Positions 1 through 9,289 are shown, counted from the stretch's first letter. The stretch is DNA of 64,000 nt from Natronorubrum aibiense (GCF_009392895.1 NZ_CP045488.1:434001-498000), one strand, 5' to 3'. The notes: generated by a model from the sequence alone, not told the origin. Numbers and translations are program-made.

Positions 1-575
1 ACGATGTTGGGCGCGATGACGTTCGACGTGACACCCGACTGGGCACCCTCGAGCGCCATCGTCCTGCCGAGGCCGATCATCGCGGCTTTCGTCGCCGAAT
101 ACGAGAGTTGGCCGAAGCCGCCGTACCAGCCGGCCATCGACGACATGGTGACGACCCGGCCCCAGCCGCGCTCGCACATCCGCGGGAACACCGCCTTGCT
201 GATGTTGTACGTCCCGGTCAGGTTGATCTCGACGTCGCGGTTCCAGATGTCGTCGTCGTAGTCGCCGATGCGCGAGCGGGCATCGACCATCGCGGCGTTG
301 TTGACGAGGATGTCGACGCCGCCGAACTCGTCACGCACGTCGGCCAGCGAGTCCGCGACGGCGTCCGCGTCGGTCAGATCGCACTCGAGAGCCATCGCCT
401 CACCCGTATCGGCCGTCTCGTTGATGCCGTCCGCGACCGCCCGCGCGCTGTCAGTATCCACGTCGAGGACGACGACGTTCGCGCCCTCCTCGGCGAGCAG
501 TCGGCAGTCTGCGCTTCCGATTCGTCCGCCCCCGCCGGTGACGACGGCTGTCTTCTCCTGCAGTCCGAGATCCAT
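1..575 (-). CDS. SDR family NAD(P)-dependent oxidoreductase (C-terminus cut by window edge)
   Basis: Short-chain dehydrogenase/reductase of the classical type; the coding sequence starts with ATG at 575 on the minus strand and runs off the left edge, so about 190 residues are visible. Near the N-terminus is the nucleotide-binding motif VVTGGGGRIG, then the NNAA structural motif, and the catalytic Tyr-x-x-x-Lys appears as LSYSATKAA. An acidic residue follows strand beta-2 (VLDVD), which favours NAD over NADP, though this is only suggestive. Substrate cannot be told. It is divergent from the CoA-transferase gene at 736, and a shared 160-bp AT-richer gap separates them, so both may belong to one acyl-CoA or hydroxyacid pathway (inference). 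Confidence 0.9.
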   Translation of the reverse strand, partial: MDLGLQEKTAVVTGGGGRIGSADCRLLAEEGANVVVLDVDTDSARAVADGINETADTGEAMALECDLTDADAVADSLADVRDEFGGVDILVNNAAMVDARSRIGDYDDDIWNRDVEINLTGTYNISKAVFPRMCERGWGRVVTMSSMAGWYGGFGQLSYSATKAAMIGLGRTMALEGAQSGVTSNVIAPNI

Positions 576-735
576 CGGTGTTCGGGATATGTCAGCATCG
601 TAATTAAGTTTATTGTGAACGATGGTCACGGAAACCGCCGTGGGCCTGCGACCGAATCGATGGCAGCACACGCGGGGTCCACCGCTCGTTGGCCGCCCCG
701 TAACGTAAAGTATCGCTGCGGGGATGTGTTCGGTA

Positions 736-1923
736 ATGAAACTCGATGGCATTCGCGTGCTCGATCTCTCGCGGCTGTTGCCCGGACCCTACGCGACGCA
801 ACTGCTCGCCGACTCGGGTGCCGAGGTCGTGAAAGTGGAAGATACCGGCGCGGGCGACTACGCGCGAGCGATGGAACCCCTGACGTCCCGCGACGTCGGG
901 GCGATTTTCGAGATGGTCAACCGAGGCAAACGCAGCGTCGCGATCGACCTGAAAGACGAGGATGGACGGACGGCGTTCTATCGCCTCGTCGAAGACGCCG
1001 ACGTCGTCCTCGAGGGGTTCCGGCCGGGTGTGGTCGATCGACTGGGGATCGACTACGAGACGCTCACCGAGTACAACGAGGACCTGATCTACTGTTCGTT
1101 GACCGGCTACGGACAGAACGGCCCTTGGGCGGATCGGGCCGGCCACGATCTCAACTACGTCTCGCTGGCCGGACTGATGGATCTGACCCGTGATTCGACG
1201 GCCGAGAAGCCACAGGTTCCCGGCTACCAGATCGGTGATATGGCCGGCGGGCTGTTCGCCGCCTTCGCCATCGTCGGCGCGGTGCTCTCGCGAGAACTCG
1301 GCAACACCGATGGCGAATACATCGACGTCGCGATGACCGACGTCGTCGCCTCGTTCTCCCAGTCGGTCGCCTACCAGTCGTTGACCGGCGACCCGGCCGA
1401 ACCGCGACCGGGAGAGACACCGCTGACCGGCGGCGTCCCATGGTACGACAGCTACGAGACCGCCGACGGGAAGTGGATCACGCTCGGCGCGCTCGAGCCG
1501 AAGTTCTGGCGAGCGTTCTGTGAGGCCATTGACCGGGACGACCTCGTCGACGCCCACGGCTCGGAGAACCCGGACGTGCTCGCCGCCTTAGCGGAGGAAC
1601 TGCGAGCCCTGTTTCGCGAGCGGACGCGAGACGAGTGGGAGACCGTCCTCGGTGACGTCGACGCGGCGTTCGCCGGGGTGTACGCACCCGCAGAGACGGT
1701 CGATCATCCCCAATTCCGGGCTCGAGACCTCGTCGTCCGACCCGACGACGCGCCACCGCGGCTCGGTTTTCCCGCCTGCGGCAGCGCCGTCCCGGAGACG
1801 ACCGACGAGACCGTACCGGTCCACGGCGAACACAGCCGCGAGTATCTCGCCGGTGCGGGCTACGACGACGACGAAATCGAGACGCTCCTCGAGTCTGGAG
1901 TCATCCGTCGGGACGCGCCGTAG
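736..1923 (+). CDS. CaiB/BaiF family (type III) CoA-transferase
   Basis: Predicted 395-residue family III CoA-transferase or racemase, a family that moves CoA between acyl-CoA and free carboxylic acids through an aspartyl-CoA thioester, or epimerises 2-methylacyl-CoA. The N-terminus MKLDGIRVLDLSRLLPGPYA is typical, and the conserved catalytic Asp lies in GHDLNY (about residue 138). Length matches the family. An in-frame ATG at 724 exists, but the start at 736 fits the family N-terminus exactly. It lies divergent to an SDR oxidoreductase. Whether it is alpha-methylacyl-CoA racemase-like or a true transferase cannot be decided from sequence. Confidence 0.9.
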   Translation: MKLDGIRVLDLSRLLPGPYATQLLADSGAEVVKVEDTGAGDYARAMEPLTSRDVGAIFEMVNRGKRSVAIDLKDEDGRTAFYRLVEDADVVLEGFRPGVVDRLGIDYETLTEYNEDLIYCSLTGYGQNGPWADRAGHDLNYVSLAGLMDLTRDSTAEKPQVPGYQIGDMAGGLFAAFAIVGAVLSRELGNTDGEYIDVAMTDVVASFSQSVAYQSLTGDPAEPRPGETPLTGGVPWYDSYETADGKWITLGALEPKFWRAFCEAIDRDDLVDAHGSENPDVLAALAEELRALFRERTRDEWETVLGDVDAAFAGVYAPAETVDHPQFRARDLVVRPDDAPPRLGFPACGSAVPETTDETVPVHGEHSREYLAGAGYDDDEIETLLESGVIRRDAP

Positions 1924-2096
1924 CACGTCGTACCGAGCCTGCCCTTCGTGTAGTTGGAGAGGCAAATACGGATCGCGCTGATGCGGTTCCGATCGGGCTA
2001 CTTCCGTTACCGATTTGTGCCGGGAAAGAAATGGACATCTGGTCAGGAAAACGTTTATTTAGGATTACGTAATTAGCATGGGTGGGTGAATACTGA

Positions 2097-2240
2097 ATGA
2101 AACGATACGAGAACCACTACGAGTGTCGCGACTGTTTGATGGAGGTCCATCCCGTCTCCTATCGAGCGAACTGCCCGGACTGTGGTGGTGCGCTTCGGTC
2201 CGCGACACGATACAGTGGCGACGAAACGACGGGGAGTTGA
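2097..2240 (+). CDS. small rubrerythrin-like zinc-ribbon protein
   Basis: A 47-residue protein beginning MKRYENHYECRDCLMEVH with two CxxC knuckles (ECRDC at residues 10-13 and NCPDC at 26-29), which would bind one zinc or iron. It resembles the many short haloarchaeal rubrerythrin-like/rubredoxin-type zinc ribbons. A TATA-like TTTATTTA at 2054-2061 lies about 40 bp before the ATG, and the codon use is that of a real haloarchaeal gene. Function is unknown; members of this type are usually annotated only by their metal-binding motif. Reading frame, motif spacing and promoter together make the gene convincing despite its size. Confidence 0.75.
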   Translation: MKRYENHYECRDCLMEVHPVSYRANCPDCGGALRSATRYSGDETTGS

Positions 2241-2372
2241 CGCGCCCTCCGTCCGTTTTTGACGGCACAAGCGACAACCGTGCAGTTGCATCGAGAGTAC
2301 CAGCCGACACGAGATTCCACTTGTCTATTTAGAAGACAGTATATTATATATCCACACTTAAGAGGGATATGT

Positions 2373-2384
2373 GGACATATGTCC
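2373..2384. promoter_or_regulatory. perfect palindrome GGACATATGTCC upstream of the CBS gene
   Basis: A perfect 12-bp palindrome lies about 70-80 bp before the CBS-domain gene, in an AT-rich stretch that also has TATCCACA 23 bp upstream facing TGTGGACATA, forming a larger imperfect inverted repeat. The TATA-like CTATATAC of the downstream gene is at 2422-2429. The position suits an operator for a dimeric regulator; no regulator is known for it. Confidence 0.4.
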
Positions 2385-2455
2385 AGTATTCTAGCGCATA
2401 CCGAGCATACACCCACAGCGACTATATACTGTGTTGTGGTACCGATGTGCAATCG

Positions 2456-2905
2456 ATGATCCCCATTCCAGTTGAACACGCGCTGTCGCACGCTGCACGA
2501 ACGATCTCGCTGGAAACGTCCACACCGGAGGCTGCATCGTTGCTTCGCGAACCGGACGTGCCGGCACTGGTCGTCCTCGAGGACGAGTCGGTCGTCGGCA
2601 TGGTCACTGAATCGGATATCGTCGCGTTCGTCGCCGAGACGCTCGAGCCCCATTCCGTCGAAACGATCATGTCGTCGCCGGTGACGACGATCTCGCCGAC
2701 CGAATCGCTCGTCGACGCCGCCGCGTCGATGCGCGCGAACGGCGTCAGTCACTTGCCAGTCGTCGACGGCCAGACGTACTGTGGGCTCGTCTCCGCGGCC
2801 ACGCTCGCACCGTACCTCTCGCGGACCCGACTCGAGATCGACTGGCAGGACGACCCGATGCGGATCGATGCCGACGACAGCGGCGGAATCCGGATCAGCG
2901 AGTAA
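2456..2905 (+). CDS. CBS-pair domain protein
   Basis: A 149-residue protein made of two tandem CBS motifs and little else: residues about 10-65 (ending VTESDIVAF) and about 70-125 (TIMSSPVTTISPTESLVDAAASMRANGVSHLPVVDG). Stand-alone CBS pairs bind adenine nucleotides and act as energy or redox sensors for partner proteins; the partner here is unknown. The reading frame is open to 2369, but the ATG at 2456 gives a normal CBS N-terminus and sits about 30 bp after the TATA-like CTATATAC, which fits a leaderless transcript. The C-terminal acidic tail is typical of halophiles. Confidence 0.85.
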   Translation: MIPIPVEHALSHAARTISLETSTPEAASLLREPDVPALVVLEDESVVGMVTESDIVAFVAETLEPHSVETIMSSPVTTISPTESLVDAAASMRANGVSHLPVVDGQTYCGLVSAATLAPYLSRTRLEIDWQDDPMRIDADDSGGIRISE

Positions 2906-2938
2906 GACCGGCGTTCGAGTTCGGCCGTCGCTAATCGG

Positions 2939-3457
2939 TTATTCGAACAATTCTTCGTGCCGTTCCGCGAGATTCGTGTACTCGCCCGAGGAGAACATCT
3001 CGAAGATCTCCTCGGCGTCGATCGTCGTCTCCTCGAGCGGCGTGATTTTACCTGGGACACCGCGGACGAACGATTCGGGCGGGATGTCGTACTCGTCGGG
3101 GATTACCGTTCCGGCGGCGACGACGCTGCTCGAGCCGATCGTCGCACCCGTGTTGATCGTCGCGTTGAATCCGATCAGCGCCTGTTCGTCGACGGTCGCC
3201 TCGTTGAGCACAGCCCCGTGACCGACCATGACGCGGTCCGCGATCGTCGAGGCGTGAATCGTCGCGTTGTCGCCGATGTGTGCCTGTCGCCCGACGCGAA
3301 CGGAGCCGATGTCACCCCGGAGCACGACCCCCGGCCAGACGCTCGCGTCGGCGTCGACGTGGACGTCCCCGACGAGCGTCGCCTCTCGGCTGACCGATGC
3401 GTCGTCGTCGATCGTTGGTGTCGTCCCTTCGAATGCGTACTGTCGACTGTCCACCAT
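2939..3457 (-). CDS. gamma-carbonic-anhydrase-like left-handed beta-helix protein
   Basis: A 172-residue hexapeptide-repeat protein of the gamma-carbonic anhydrase/YrdA type, with repeated (I/V)G-x-x-(A/V) turns through most of its length and a C-terminal helix. The Arg-Asp pair is present (VVLRGD), and the first two expected zinc ligands are seen as ATIH and VGH. The third His of the canonical GHxxxLH is Asn here (GHGAVLNEA), and the Gln of the TNIQDG-like motif is also missing, so carbonic anhydrase activity is doubtful. A GTG at 3472 would add five residues; the ATG at 3457 is preferred because TTATTA lies about 26 bp upstream. Confidence 0.85.
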   Translation of the reverse strand: MVDSRQYAFEGTTPTIDDDASVSREATLVGDVHVDADASVWPGVVLRGDIGSVRVGRQAHIGDNATIHASTIADRVMVGHGAVLNEATVDEQALIGFNATINTGATIGSSSVVAAGTVIPDEYDIPPESFVRGVPGKITPLEETTIDAEEIFEMFSSGEYTNLAERHEELFE

Positions 3458-3599
3458 GGGAATGCGGCCCACGTCGCCGATAATAAGCGTTCGTTACGGA
3501 TTCTGTGACCCTCATCCGACGATGCGTGTCGCTCGAGCGAAGCACTGGGGAGCCCTCGACGGCACCGATGTTTTCCCTCTCGGACGCCACCAGATTAGT

Positions 3600-4271
3600 A
3601 TGCTCGTCCTCGGCGACGCCCACGCGTCCGATCCGACCCGTCGCGAGACGCTGCTCGAACTCTACCGAAGCCTCGAGCCCGAATGCGTACTGCAAGCCGG
3701 CGATCTGGAACTGTACGACCCGCCAGCGCCGACGTGGTTCGTCGCGGGCAACAACGAGAATCACGACGTCACCGAGGCGCTTCGAGCGGGCGAGGATCCG
3801 CCGACGCCGGTGACGGCCACGCTGCTCGCGAGCACGGCTGCGACCGTCGACGGCTGGCGCGTCGCCGGGCTCTCGGGGAACTACGCCCCGACAAAGTACG
3901 ACTGTGCGCGAACAGAACTCGAGGGCGACCGTCGTCGCCACTTCACCCACGAAGACGTCGAGCGGGCGGCTGCGCTGTCCGACGTGGATATTCTGATTAC
4001 CCACGAGGCACCGACTGGCTTGCTGTCGTACGGCTACGATCCCGGCTGTGAACACATCGACGAGTTACTCGAGACGCTGTCGCCGGCGCTCTGTCTGGTG
4101 GGTCACCACCACCGCCACCGCGAGGCCGAACTCGACGGCACGCGTGTCGTCAGCCTCGCCCCCGCCTGGGAGCGCTACTATACGCTCGTGGGCGACCCCG
4201 ATGACTACACGCTCGAGGCACACGACCACGAGTTCGGTCGCGACGCTGTATCGAGAGGCAACGAGTCGTAG
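3600..4271 (+). CDS. calcineurin-like metallophosphoesterase
   Basis: Predicted 223-residue metallophosphoesterase with all the dinuclear-metal motifs in order: GDAH near the N-terminus, GDLE, GNNE, a lone His in THEAPTG, and GHHHRHRE near the C-terminus. Such proteins are soluble phosphodiesterases or phosphatases; the substrate is not evident. Translation could start at an in-frame ATG at 3522, adding 26 residues with no family similarity; the ATG at 3600 (MLVLGDAH) places the metal motif where family members have it. It is divergent from the beta-helix gene and convergent with glutamine synthetase. Confidence 0.88.
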   Translation: MLVLGDAHASDPTRRETLLELYRSLEPECVLQAGDLELYDPPAPTWFVAGNNENHDVTEALRAGEDPPTPVTATLLASTAATVDGWRVAGLSGNYAPTKYDCARTELEGDRRRHFTHEDVERAAALSDVDILITHEAPTGLLSYGYDPGCEHIDELLETLSPALCLVGHHHRHREAELDGTRVVSLAPAWERYYTLVGDPDDYTLEAHDHEFGRDAVSRGNES

Positions 4272-4277
4272 CGACGG

Positions 4278-4283
4278 AAAAAA
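4278..4283 (-). terminator. oligo-T terminator of glnA
   Basis: Six T residues on the minus strand about 70 nt after the glutamine synthetase stop codon. Archaeal termination commonly needs only such a T-tract. No strong hairpin precedes it. Confidence 0.5.
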
Positions 4284-4351
4284 GCACCAACAAGCGTGAA
4301 TTGGGGACAGCACGTCCCAGACAAGAGTCCGCGAATCGAGACGCGTCCGTC

Positions 4352-5707
4352 TTAGAACGTCTCGAGGTAGCGGTCGAGTTCCCACTCGGAGACGTCGATG
4401 AGGTACTCCTCGAACTCCTGGCGTTTGGCTTCGATGAACTTCGAGGTGATGTGGTCGCCGAGTGCGCTGGTGATCGCGTCGTCTTCCTCGAGGGCGTCGA
4501 CGGCTTCGCCGAGGTTCGCCGGCAGCGTGTCGATGCCGTGTTCGTCGCGTTTGGCCTCGTCGAACTCGTAGATGTTGTCCCGGACCGGGTCGGGTGCCTC
4601 GAGGTCCTGTTCGATGCCGTCGAGTCCGGCGTGGATCATGACGGCGATGGCGAGGTAGGGGTTACACGATGGGTCGGGCGAGCGCAGTTCGATACGCGAG
4701 GCTGCTGGGACGCGGGCGGCCGGTTTGCGGATCAGCGCCGAGCGGTTGCGGTCGGACCAAGCGACGTAGACGGGTGCTTCGTAGCCCGGCACGAGGCGCT
4801 TGTAGCTGTTGACTGTCGGGTTCGCGATCGCGGTGATCGCGGGCGCGTGTTCGAGGATGCCAGCGAGGAACGACTTGGCGGTGGCGCTCAGGTCGAACTC
4901 GTCGTCGCCGTCGTGGAAGGCGTTCTCGCCGTCCTCGGTGAACAGCGAGATGTGGGTGTGCATCCCCGAGCCGTTGATCTTCGGGATCGGCTTGGGCATG
5001 AACGTCGCGTGGTAGTCGTGCTGGGCGGCGATAGCACGAACGACAGTGCGGAACGTGCCGACGTTGTCCGCCGTCGTCAGCGCGTCGTCGTACTCGAAGT
5101 TGATCTCGTGTTGGCCTTCGGCGACCTCGTGGTGGCTAGCCTCGACTTCGAAGCCCATGTTCTCGAGCCCGTAGATAATGTCACGGCGCACGTCGCTTGC
5201 GAGGTCTTTCGGTGCGAGGTCGAAGTAGCCGCCGGCGTCGTTCGTCGTGGTCGTCGCGCGACCGTCTTCGTCCTCCTCGAACAGGAAGAACTCGGGTTCG
5301 GGGGCAGCGTTGACCGTATAGCCCATCTCGTGGGCGCGGTCGAGTGCCTGCTTGAGCACGTAGCGTGGGTCGCCCTCGAACGGCTCGCCGGTCGAAGTGT
5401 TGTAGACGTCACAGATCATGCGGGCGGACGAACCGTCCTCACGGTTTCGCCACGGAAGCACGGCGAAGGTGTCCGGATCGGGGACCAGACGCATGTCCGA
5501 TTCCTGAATACGCACGAAGCCCTCAATCGAAGAGCCGTCGAAATAGATCCCGTCGGTAAATGCCTTCTCGGCCTGTCGAGCCGGCACTGAGACGTTCTTG
5601 ACCGTTCCCAGAATGTCCGTAAACTGCAGTCGGAGGAAGTCGATCTCTTTCTCGTCGATTTCGTCGAGTACGGCCTGCTCGGTCTCAGTGATGTTTCCGC
5701 TTGTCAT
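4352..5707 (-). CDS. glnA: type I glutamine synthetase
   Basis: A 451-residue GSI enzyme that condenses ammonium and glutamate to glutamine with ATP, the main ammonium-assimilation step. The beta-grasp domain (about residues 20-105) is followed by the catalytic barrel with GSSIEGF, the ATP/metal region [18 protein letters not shown] and the NRSALIR glutamate-binding segment. It is of the shorter alpha type and the Tyr adenylylation motif of beta-type enzymes is not evident. The start at ATG 5707 is chosen over an upstream TTG. A TATA-like TTTTAGTAG is about 36 bp upstream. A divergent Lrp-family regulator shares the promoter region, which suggests nitrogen or amino-acid control. Confidence 0.97.
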   Translation of the reverse strand: MTSGNITETEQAVLDEIDEKEIDFLRLQFTDILGTVKNVSVPARQAEKAFTDGIYFDGSSIEGFVRIQESDMRLVPDPDTFAVLPWRNREDGSSARMICDVYNTSTGEPFEGDPRYVLKQALDRAHEMGYTVNAAPEPEFFLFEEDEDGRATTTTNDAGGYFDLAPKDLASDVRRDIIYGLENMGFEVEASHHEVAEGQHEINFEYDDALTTADNVGTFRTVVRAIAAQHDYHATFMPKPIPKINGSGMHTHISLFTEDGENAFHDGDDEFDLSATAKSFLAGILEHAPAITAIANPTVNSYKRLVPGYEAPVYVAWSDRNRSALIRKPAARVPAASRIELRSPDPSCNPYLAIAVMIHAGLDGIEQDLEAPDPVRDNIYEFDEAKRDEHGIDTLPANLGEAVDALEEDDAITSALGDHITSKFIEAKRQEFEEYLIDVSEWELDRYLETF

Positions 5708-5833
5708 CTTTCTCGTCGTGCTACCCAAGTAACTCCGCTACTAAAACCCTACTGCTCCAAGCAAATCTTCTCTCCATCGCTTGAAACTGTATATTCGTAA
5801 AGTTCTAAAGGCTACAGTGAGAGGTTGGATGTG
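5708..5833. promoter_or_regulatory. divergent promoter region of glnA and the Lrp-type regulator
   Basis: A 126-bp gap between two divergent genes. On the minus strand TTTTAGTAG (5738-5748 on the + numbering) is the likely TATA box of glnA. On the plus strand TTCTAAAG (about 5803-5810) is 27 bp before the regulator ATG. The regulator probably acts here on one or both genes, as Lrp/AsnC proteins often do; no operator repeat stands out. Confidence 0.55.
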
Positions 5834-6295
5834 ATGACGTACGAAAATCTCGATGCAAAACTAGTGAATGCACTTCTGGGCGACGGCCGCGCCAGCCTCC
5901 GCAGCCTCGCCGAGGAGCTCGATGTCTCCGTGACGACCGTCTCGAATCACCTCTCGGATCTCGAGGAACAGGGCGTAATCGAGGGCTACACACCGCGAGT
6001 CAACTACGATGCCGTCGGCTACGACGTCACGGCCGTCATCCAGCTGCAGGTCGAGGGGAACGCGCTGCCTGACATCACCGACACGCTGCGCGACCACCGC
6101 CAGATGATCAGCGTCTACGAGGTCACCGGCGACTACGACGTCATCGCCATCGGAAAGTTCAAAGACACCGATGGAATGAATGACCAGATCAAACAGCTGT
6201 TGACCGACCCGGACATCAAAGCCTCGAACACGAGCGTCGTTCTCAACGCCGTCTCGGAGAACGAACAGTTCGAACTCGAAGTCGACGACACCTGA
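5834..6295 (+). CDS. Lrp/AsnC family transcriptional regulator
   Basis: A 153-residue regulator. The N-terminal winged-helix domain ([25 protein letters not shown], then [21 protein letters not shown] as helix-turn-helix) is followed by an RAM/effector domain (about residues 65-145) with the conserved GDYDVIAIG segment. Members form dimers to octamers and respond to amino acids. The divergent position to glutamine synthetase suggests that it controls glutamine synthesis, itself, or both, which is common for Lrp genes in haloarchaea. The start at ATG 5834 is preferred to a TTG at 5825. Confidence 0.93.
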   Translation: MTYENLDAKLVNALLGDGRASLRSLAEELDVSVTTVSNHLSDLEEQGVIEGYTPRVNYDAVGYDVTAVIQLQVEGNALPDITDTLRDHRQMISVYEVTGDYDVIAIGKFKDTDGMNDQIKQLLTDPDIKASNTSVVLNAVSENEQFELEVDDT

Positions 6296-6367
6296 ACCGA
6301 CCGTTCGATCGAATAGTACGACCGTCTTCTCGAGCATCCGTTGTCACCACCACGAGCCTGCGCGGTC

Positions 6368-6517
6368 TTATCTGATGTACAACACCACCACGCCGAGGAT
6401 GAGCAACAGCAGTCCCCACCACAGCGAATCGCCGGGCAGCACTTTCAAGACGAGCGTGACGACACCGGAGGAAAACAGCGACCAGCCGACGGTCGTTCGA
6501 TAGGCCATAGCCGTCAT
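6368..6517 (-). CDS. small two-helix membrane protein
   Basis: A 49-residue (ATG 6517) or 46-residue (ATG 6508) hydrophobic protein. Residues about 10-24 (VGWSLFSSGVVTLVLKV) and 32-47 (WWGLLLLILGVVVLYI) form two membrane segments separated by a short LPGDS turn. It ends in IR-TAA. No family is recognised with confidence. The reading frame, charge pattern and haloarchaeal codon use support a real gene. It lies alone between the Lrp-type regulator and the thermosome gene, with no obvious partner. Confidence 0.65.
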   Translation of the reverse strand: MTAMAYRTTVGWSLFSSGVVTLVLKVLPGDSLWWGLLLLILGVVVLYIR

Positions 6518-6640
6518 ACACCAACCAGCACAATAGGTCGTGTGCCTGTCAGTTCCGGTGTGAATCAGAGGAGCGAACGTGTGTTAGAGTCCAGCGTCCT
6601 CGCTCGAGTCAGCCGTCGCTGGGCGCTCGAGGACACACGC

Positions 6641-6646
6641 AAAAAA
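6641..6646 (-). terminator. oligo-T terminator of the thermosome gene
   Basis: Six T residues on the minus strand about 65 nt after the thermosome stop codon, in an otherwise empty 190-bp gap. A usual archaeal T-tract terminator; no clear hairpin. Confidence 0.45.
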
Positions 6647-6711
6647 CGGTAGTAATTGTCGACGATACGGAACCGCAGCGTGGGGTGGTGGACGGTGGCT
6701 ACTAGCCGCGT

Positions 6712-8373
6712 TTACATCATGCCGCCCATGCCGCCGCCCATGCCGCCCATGCCGCCGGGTGCGCCGCCCTCTTCGTCGTCGCCCTTGTCGGTCGACAGGT
6801 CACCGGCGGAGATGATGTCGTCGATTTTGAGGACGAGGTTTGCGGCCTCGGCAGCGGAGGTGACGGCCTGCTCTTTGGCGTGGGCCGGCTCGACGACGCC
6901 AGCGTCGAAGGTGTTCTCGACGTCGCCCGAGAACACGTTCAGACCGGCCTGCACGTCGCCATCGTCGTGGGCCGCACGCAGGTCGACGAGCGTGTCGATG
7001 GAGTCGAGGCCGGCGTTCTCGGCGAGCACGCGTGGGACGAGTTCGAGCGAGTCGGCGAAGGCTTCGACAGCGAGCTGCTCGCGCCCGGAGACGGAGTCGG
7101 CGTAGTCACGGAGTCGCGAGGCGAGTTCGACCTCGGTCGCACCGCCGCCGGCCAGCACGCGGCCGTCGGAGACGGTCTGTGCGACGACGTCGAGTGCGTC
7201 GTTGACACCGCGCTCGAGTTCGTCGACGACGTGCTCGGTCGAGCCGCGCAGCAGGAGCGTGACGCCGTGGGCGTCCTCGCCCTCGACGTAGAACATCTCG
7301 TCCTCGTCGTCGCGGGTGACGTCGCCGAAGCCGAGGTCCGCTTCCGTCGCGCTCTCTAAGTCGGAGACGACCGCGGCGTCGACGACTTCCGAGAGGAACT
7401 CGAGGTCGGACTTCTTGGCACGGCGGACGGCGAGGATGCCTTCCTTGGCGAGGTAGTGCTGGGCGAGGTCGTCGATGCCTTTCTGGCAGAAGACGACGTC
7501 AGCACCGAGGTCGACGATGTGGTCGACCTTGTCGCGCAGCTGTTTCTCCTCACGGTCGAGGAATTTCTGGAGCTGGTCGGGGTCGGTGACGGAGACTTCG
7601 GTGTCGACGTCGGTCTCCTCGACCTCGATCGCCTCGTTCAGCAGCAGGATGTCGGCGTCTTCGACCTCGGTCGGCATGTTGTCGTGGACGGGGTCTTTGT
7701 CCACGATGCCGCCCTCGAGCAGGTCGGACTCGCCGACGGCGCGGCCGGTCTGGGTCTCGAGGTTGAGGAACTCGAGGTCGACGACGTTGTTCCCCTCCTC
7801 GTCTTCGACGGTAACCTGGCGGACGGCGTCGACGATCAGCTGGGCGAGGTGTTCCTTGTTGACCTCAGTGCCCTTGCCAGTCATCGAGGTCTCGGCTGTC
7901 TTCCGGATGAGTTCCTCGTCGTCAGTGTCGATGTCGCTTGCGATGTCGTCAATCTCCTCGCGGGCCTGCTCGCTCGCCATGTGGAAGCCTTTGATGATCG
8001 CCGTCGGGTGGATGTCCTGCTCGAGCAGGTCCTCGGCGTTTTTGAGGAGTTCGCCCGTGACTGCGACGGCGGTCGTGGTGCCGTCGCCGGCCTCGTCCTC
8101 CTGGGTCTCGGCGACTTCGATGATCATCTCGGCCGTCGGGTTGTCGATGTCCATCTCCTGAAGGATGGTGACGCCGTCGTTGGTGATCGTCACCGATCCC
8201 ATCGAGTCGACGAGCATCTTGTCCATCCCTTTTGGACCGAGTGTCGAGCGTACAGCCTCGGCGACTGCACGGGCTGCACTGATGTTGTAATCCTGCGCGT
8301 CCTTGTCCTTGACGCGCTGGGAGTCTTCGCTCATCACGATCATCGGCTGTCCCTGCTGCATTCGCTGGCTCAT
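6712..8373 (-). CDS. thermosome subunit (group II chaperonin)
   Basis: A 553-residue group II chaperonin subunit, the ATP-driven folding machine of archaea. Near the N-terminus are the ATP-binding motifs [11 protein letters not shown] and TNDGVTIL and the catalytic GDGTTT; the C-terminus ends in a GGM-rich flexible tail ([14 protein letters not shown]) that lies in the cavity. Length and order match other haloarchaeal thermosomes. ATG 8373 is preferred over ATG 8388, since the TATA-like GATTTATG (8403-8410) is 27 bp before a transcript starting near 8379. Haloarchaea have two or three paralogous subunits; which one this is cannot be said. Confidence 0.97.
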   Translation of the reverse strand: MSQRMQQGQPMIVMSEDSQRVKDKDAQDYNISAARAVAEAVRSTLGPKGMDKMLVDSMGSVTITNDGVTILQEMDIDNPTAEMIIEVAETQEDEAGDGTTTAVAVTGELLKNAEDLLEQDIHPTAIIKGFHMASEQAREEIDDIASDIDTDDEELIRKTAETSMTGKGTEVNKEHLAQLIVDAVRQVTVEDEEGNNVVDLEFLNLETQTGRAVGESDLLEGGIVDKDPVHDNMPTEVEDADILLLNEAIEVEETDVDTEVSVTDPDQLQKFLDREEKQLRDKVDHIVDLGADVVFCQKGIDDLAQHYLAKEGILAVRRAKKSDLEFLSEVVDAAVVSDLESATEADLGFGDVTRDDEDEMFYVEGEDAHGVTLLLRGSTEHVVDELERGVNDALDVVAQTVSDGRVLAGGGATEVELASRLRDYADSVSGREQLAVEAFADSLELVPRVLAENAGLDSIDTLVDLRAAHDDGDVQAGLNVFSGDVENTFDAGVVEPAHAKEQAVTSAAEAANLVLKIDDIISAGDLSTDKGDDEEGGAPGGMGGMGGGMGGMM

Positions 8374-8575
8374 AGTCAGCCGATTCATTGATTGCCCTTC
8401 TACATAAATCTTTTGCTATCTGCTATCGTCGAGTGATCACCACAACTGACCAGAGAGTGGCGAAACCACCGTACTGCGAACCGTTTTCACCCAAAGTATG
8501 TTGTATGTTAACGATCGTCTACAGCGATCATCAAATGGGATACTTCGCCATATTTAAGAGTGACTGGAATTGCGG

Positions 8576-9289
8576 TCACGACTCGAGTGGCTCGACTACC
8601 GACGGGTCGTCGGTCGACGGATCGTTGACCGCCTTCGAGACGGGGTACGCTCGCAGTTCGTCGGCCGGATACGGCTCGAGCAGTGCCTGTGGGTCGTCGG
8701 CAGTCAGCCACTCGCGTTCGTTCTCGGGCTCGAGGATAACGGCCATCCGATGGTGCAGTTCCGAGACGAGGTCGTTCGGTTCGGTGGTGACGATGGTAAA
8801 GGTCTCGAGTGGGCCAGTGTCGGTCGCGTCGTCGACGCCGCCGCCGAAGGCGTCGAGGCCTGTCTGCGTCGTCGCCGGCTCCCAGCGCTCCCACAGGCCA
8901 GCCATCGCAAACACCCGATCGTCCTCGAAGCTGACTCGGTACGGCTGTTTCCCCGATTCAGTCTCGACCCACTCGTAGAAGCCGTCTGCGGGAACGAGAC
9001 ACCGTCGCCGTTCGTACGCCTCGCGAAAACTCGGCTTCTCGGCGATGGACTCTGCCCGCGCGTTGATCAGCCCGCCGCTGTCGTCGTCGGCCCACGATGG
9101 CACCAGCCCCCACTCGAGGTGCTGGATCGTATCCGGCGCATCGTCCATGACGACCGGGAGCTGCTGTCCCGGTGCCATATTGTACCGTGGCGTGATCGAC
9201 TCCGGTTCGCCGCTTGCATTCGAGACTCGAGCGTCGAAGCGGTCCTCGAGGGTCGTCTGGTCGACCATCAGTGTGTAGCGACCGCACAT
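8576..9289 (-). CDS. SOS response-associated peptidase (SRAP/YedK/HMCES family)
   Basis: A 237-residue SRAP protein that forms a thiazolidine cross-link to abasic sites in single-stranded DNA, shielding them during replication. The catalytic Cys must be residue 2 after Met removal; the start MCGRYTL at 9289 delivers this, so the GTG at 9298 is rejected. Other family motifs are INARAESIAEKPSF, RCLVPADGFYEW and the catalytic HHRMAVIL near the C-terminus. It stands alone, next to a small acidic-protein gene in the opposite direction. Role in DNA-damage tolerance follows from the family. Confidence 0.93.
   Translation of the reverse strand: MCGRYTLMVDQTTLEDRFDARVSNASGEPESITPRYNMAPGQQLPVVMDDAPDTIQHLEWGLVPSWADDDSGGLINARAESIAEKPSFREAYERRRCLVPADGFYEWVETESGKQPYRVSFEDDRVFAMAGLWERWEPATTQTGLDAFGGGVDDATDTGPLETFTIVTTEPNDLVSELHHRMAVILEPENEREWLTADDPQALLEPYPADELRAYPVSKAVNDPSTDDPSVVEPLES

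Noticed and set aside
4301-5590. A 429-codon open frame on the plus strand opposite glnA
   Set aside because: It is a shadow of the true gene, caused by the GC-rich third codon positions of halophiles; its composition is not protein-like and glnA is certain on the other strand.
6721-6780. Repeats of gccgccgccatg near the thermosome end
   Set aside because: These encode the GGM-rich C-terminal tail of the thermosome and are not an independent repeat.
7456-8391. A 311-codon frame opposite the thermosome gene
   Set aside because: Repetitive Val/Leu/Asp-Gly composition mirrors codon bias; no start context or homology, and the thermosome is unambiguous.
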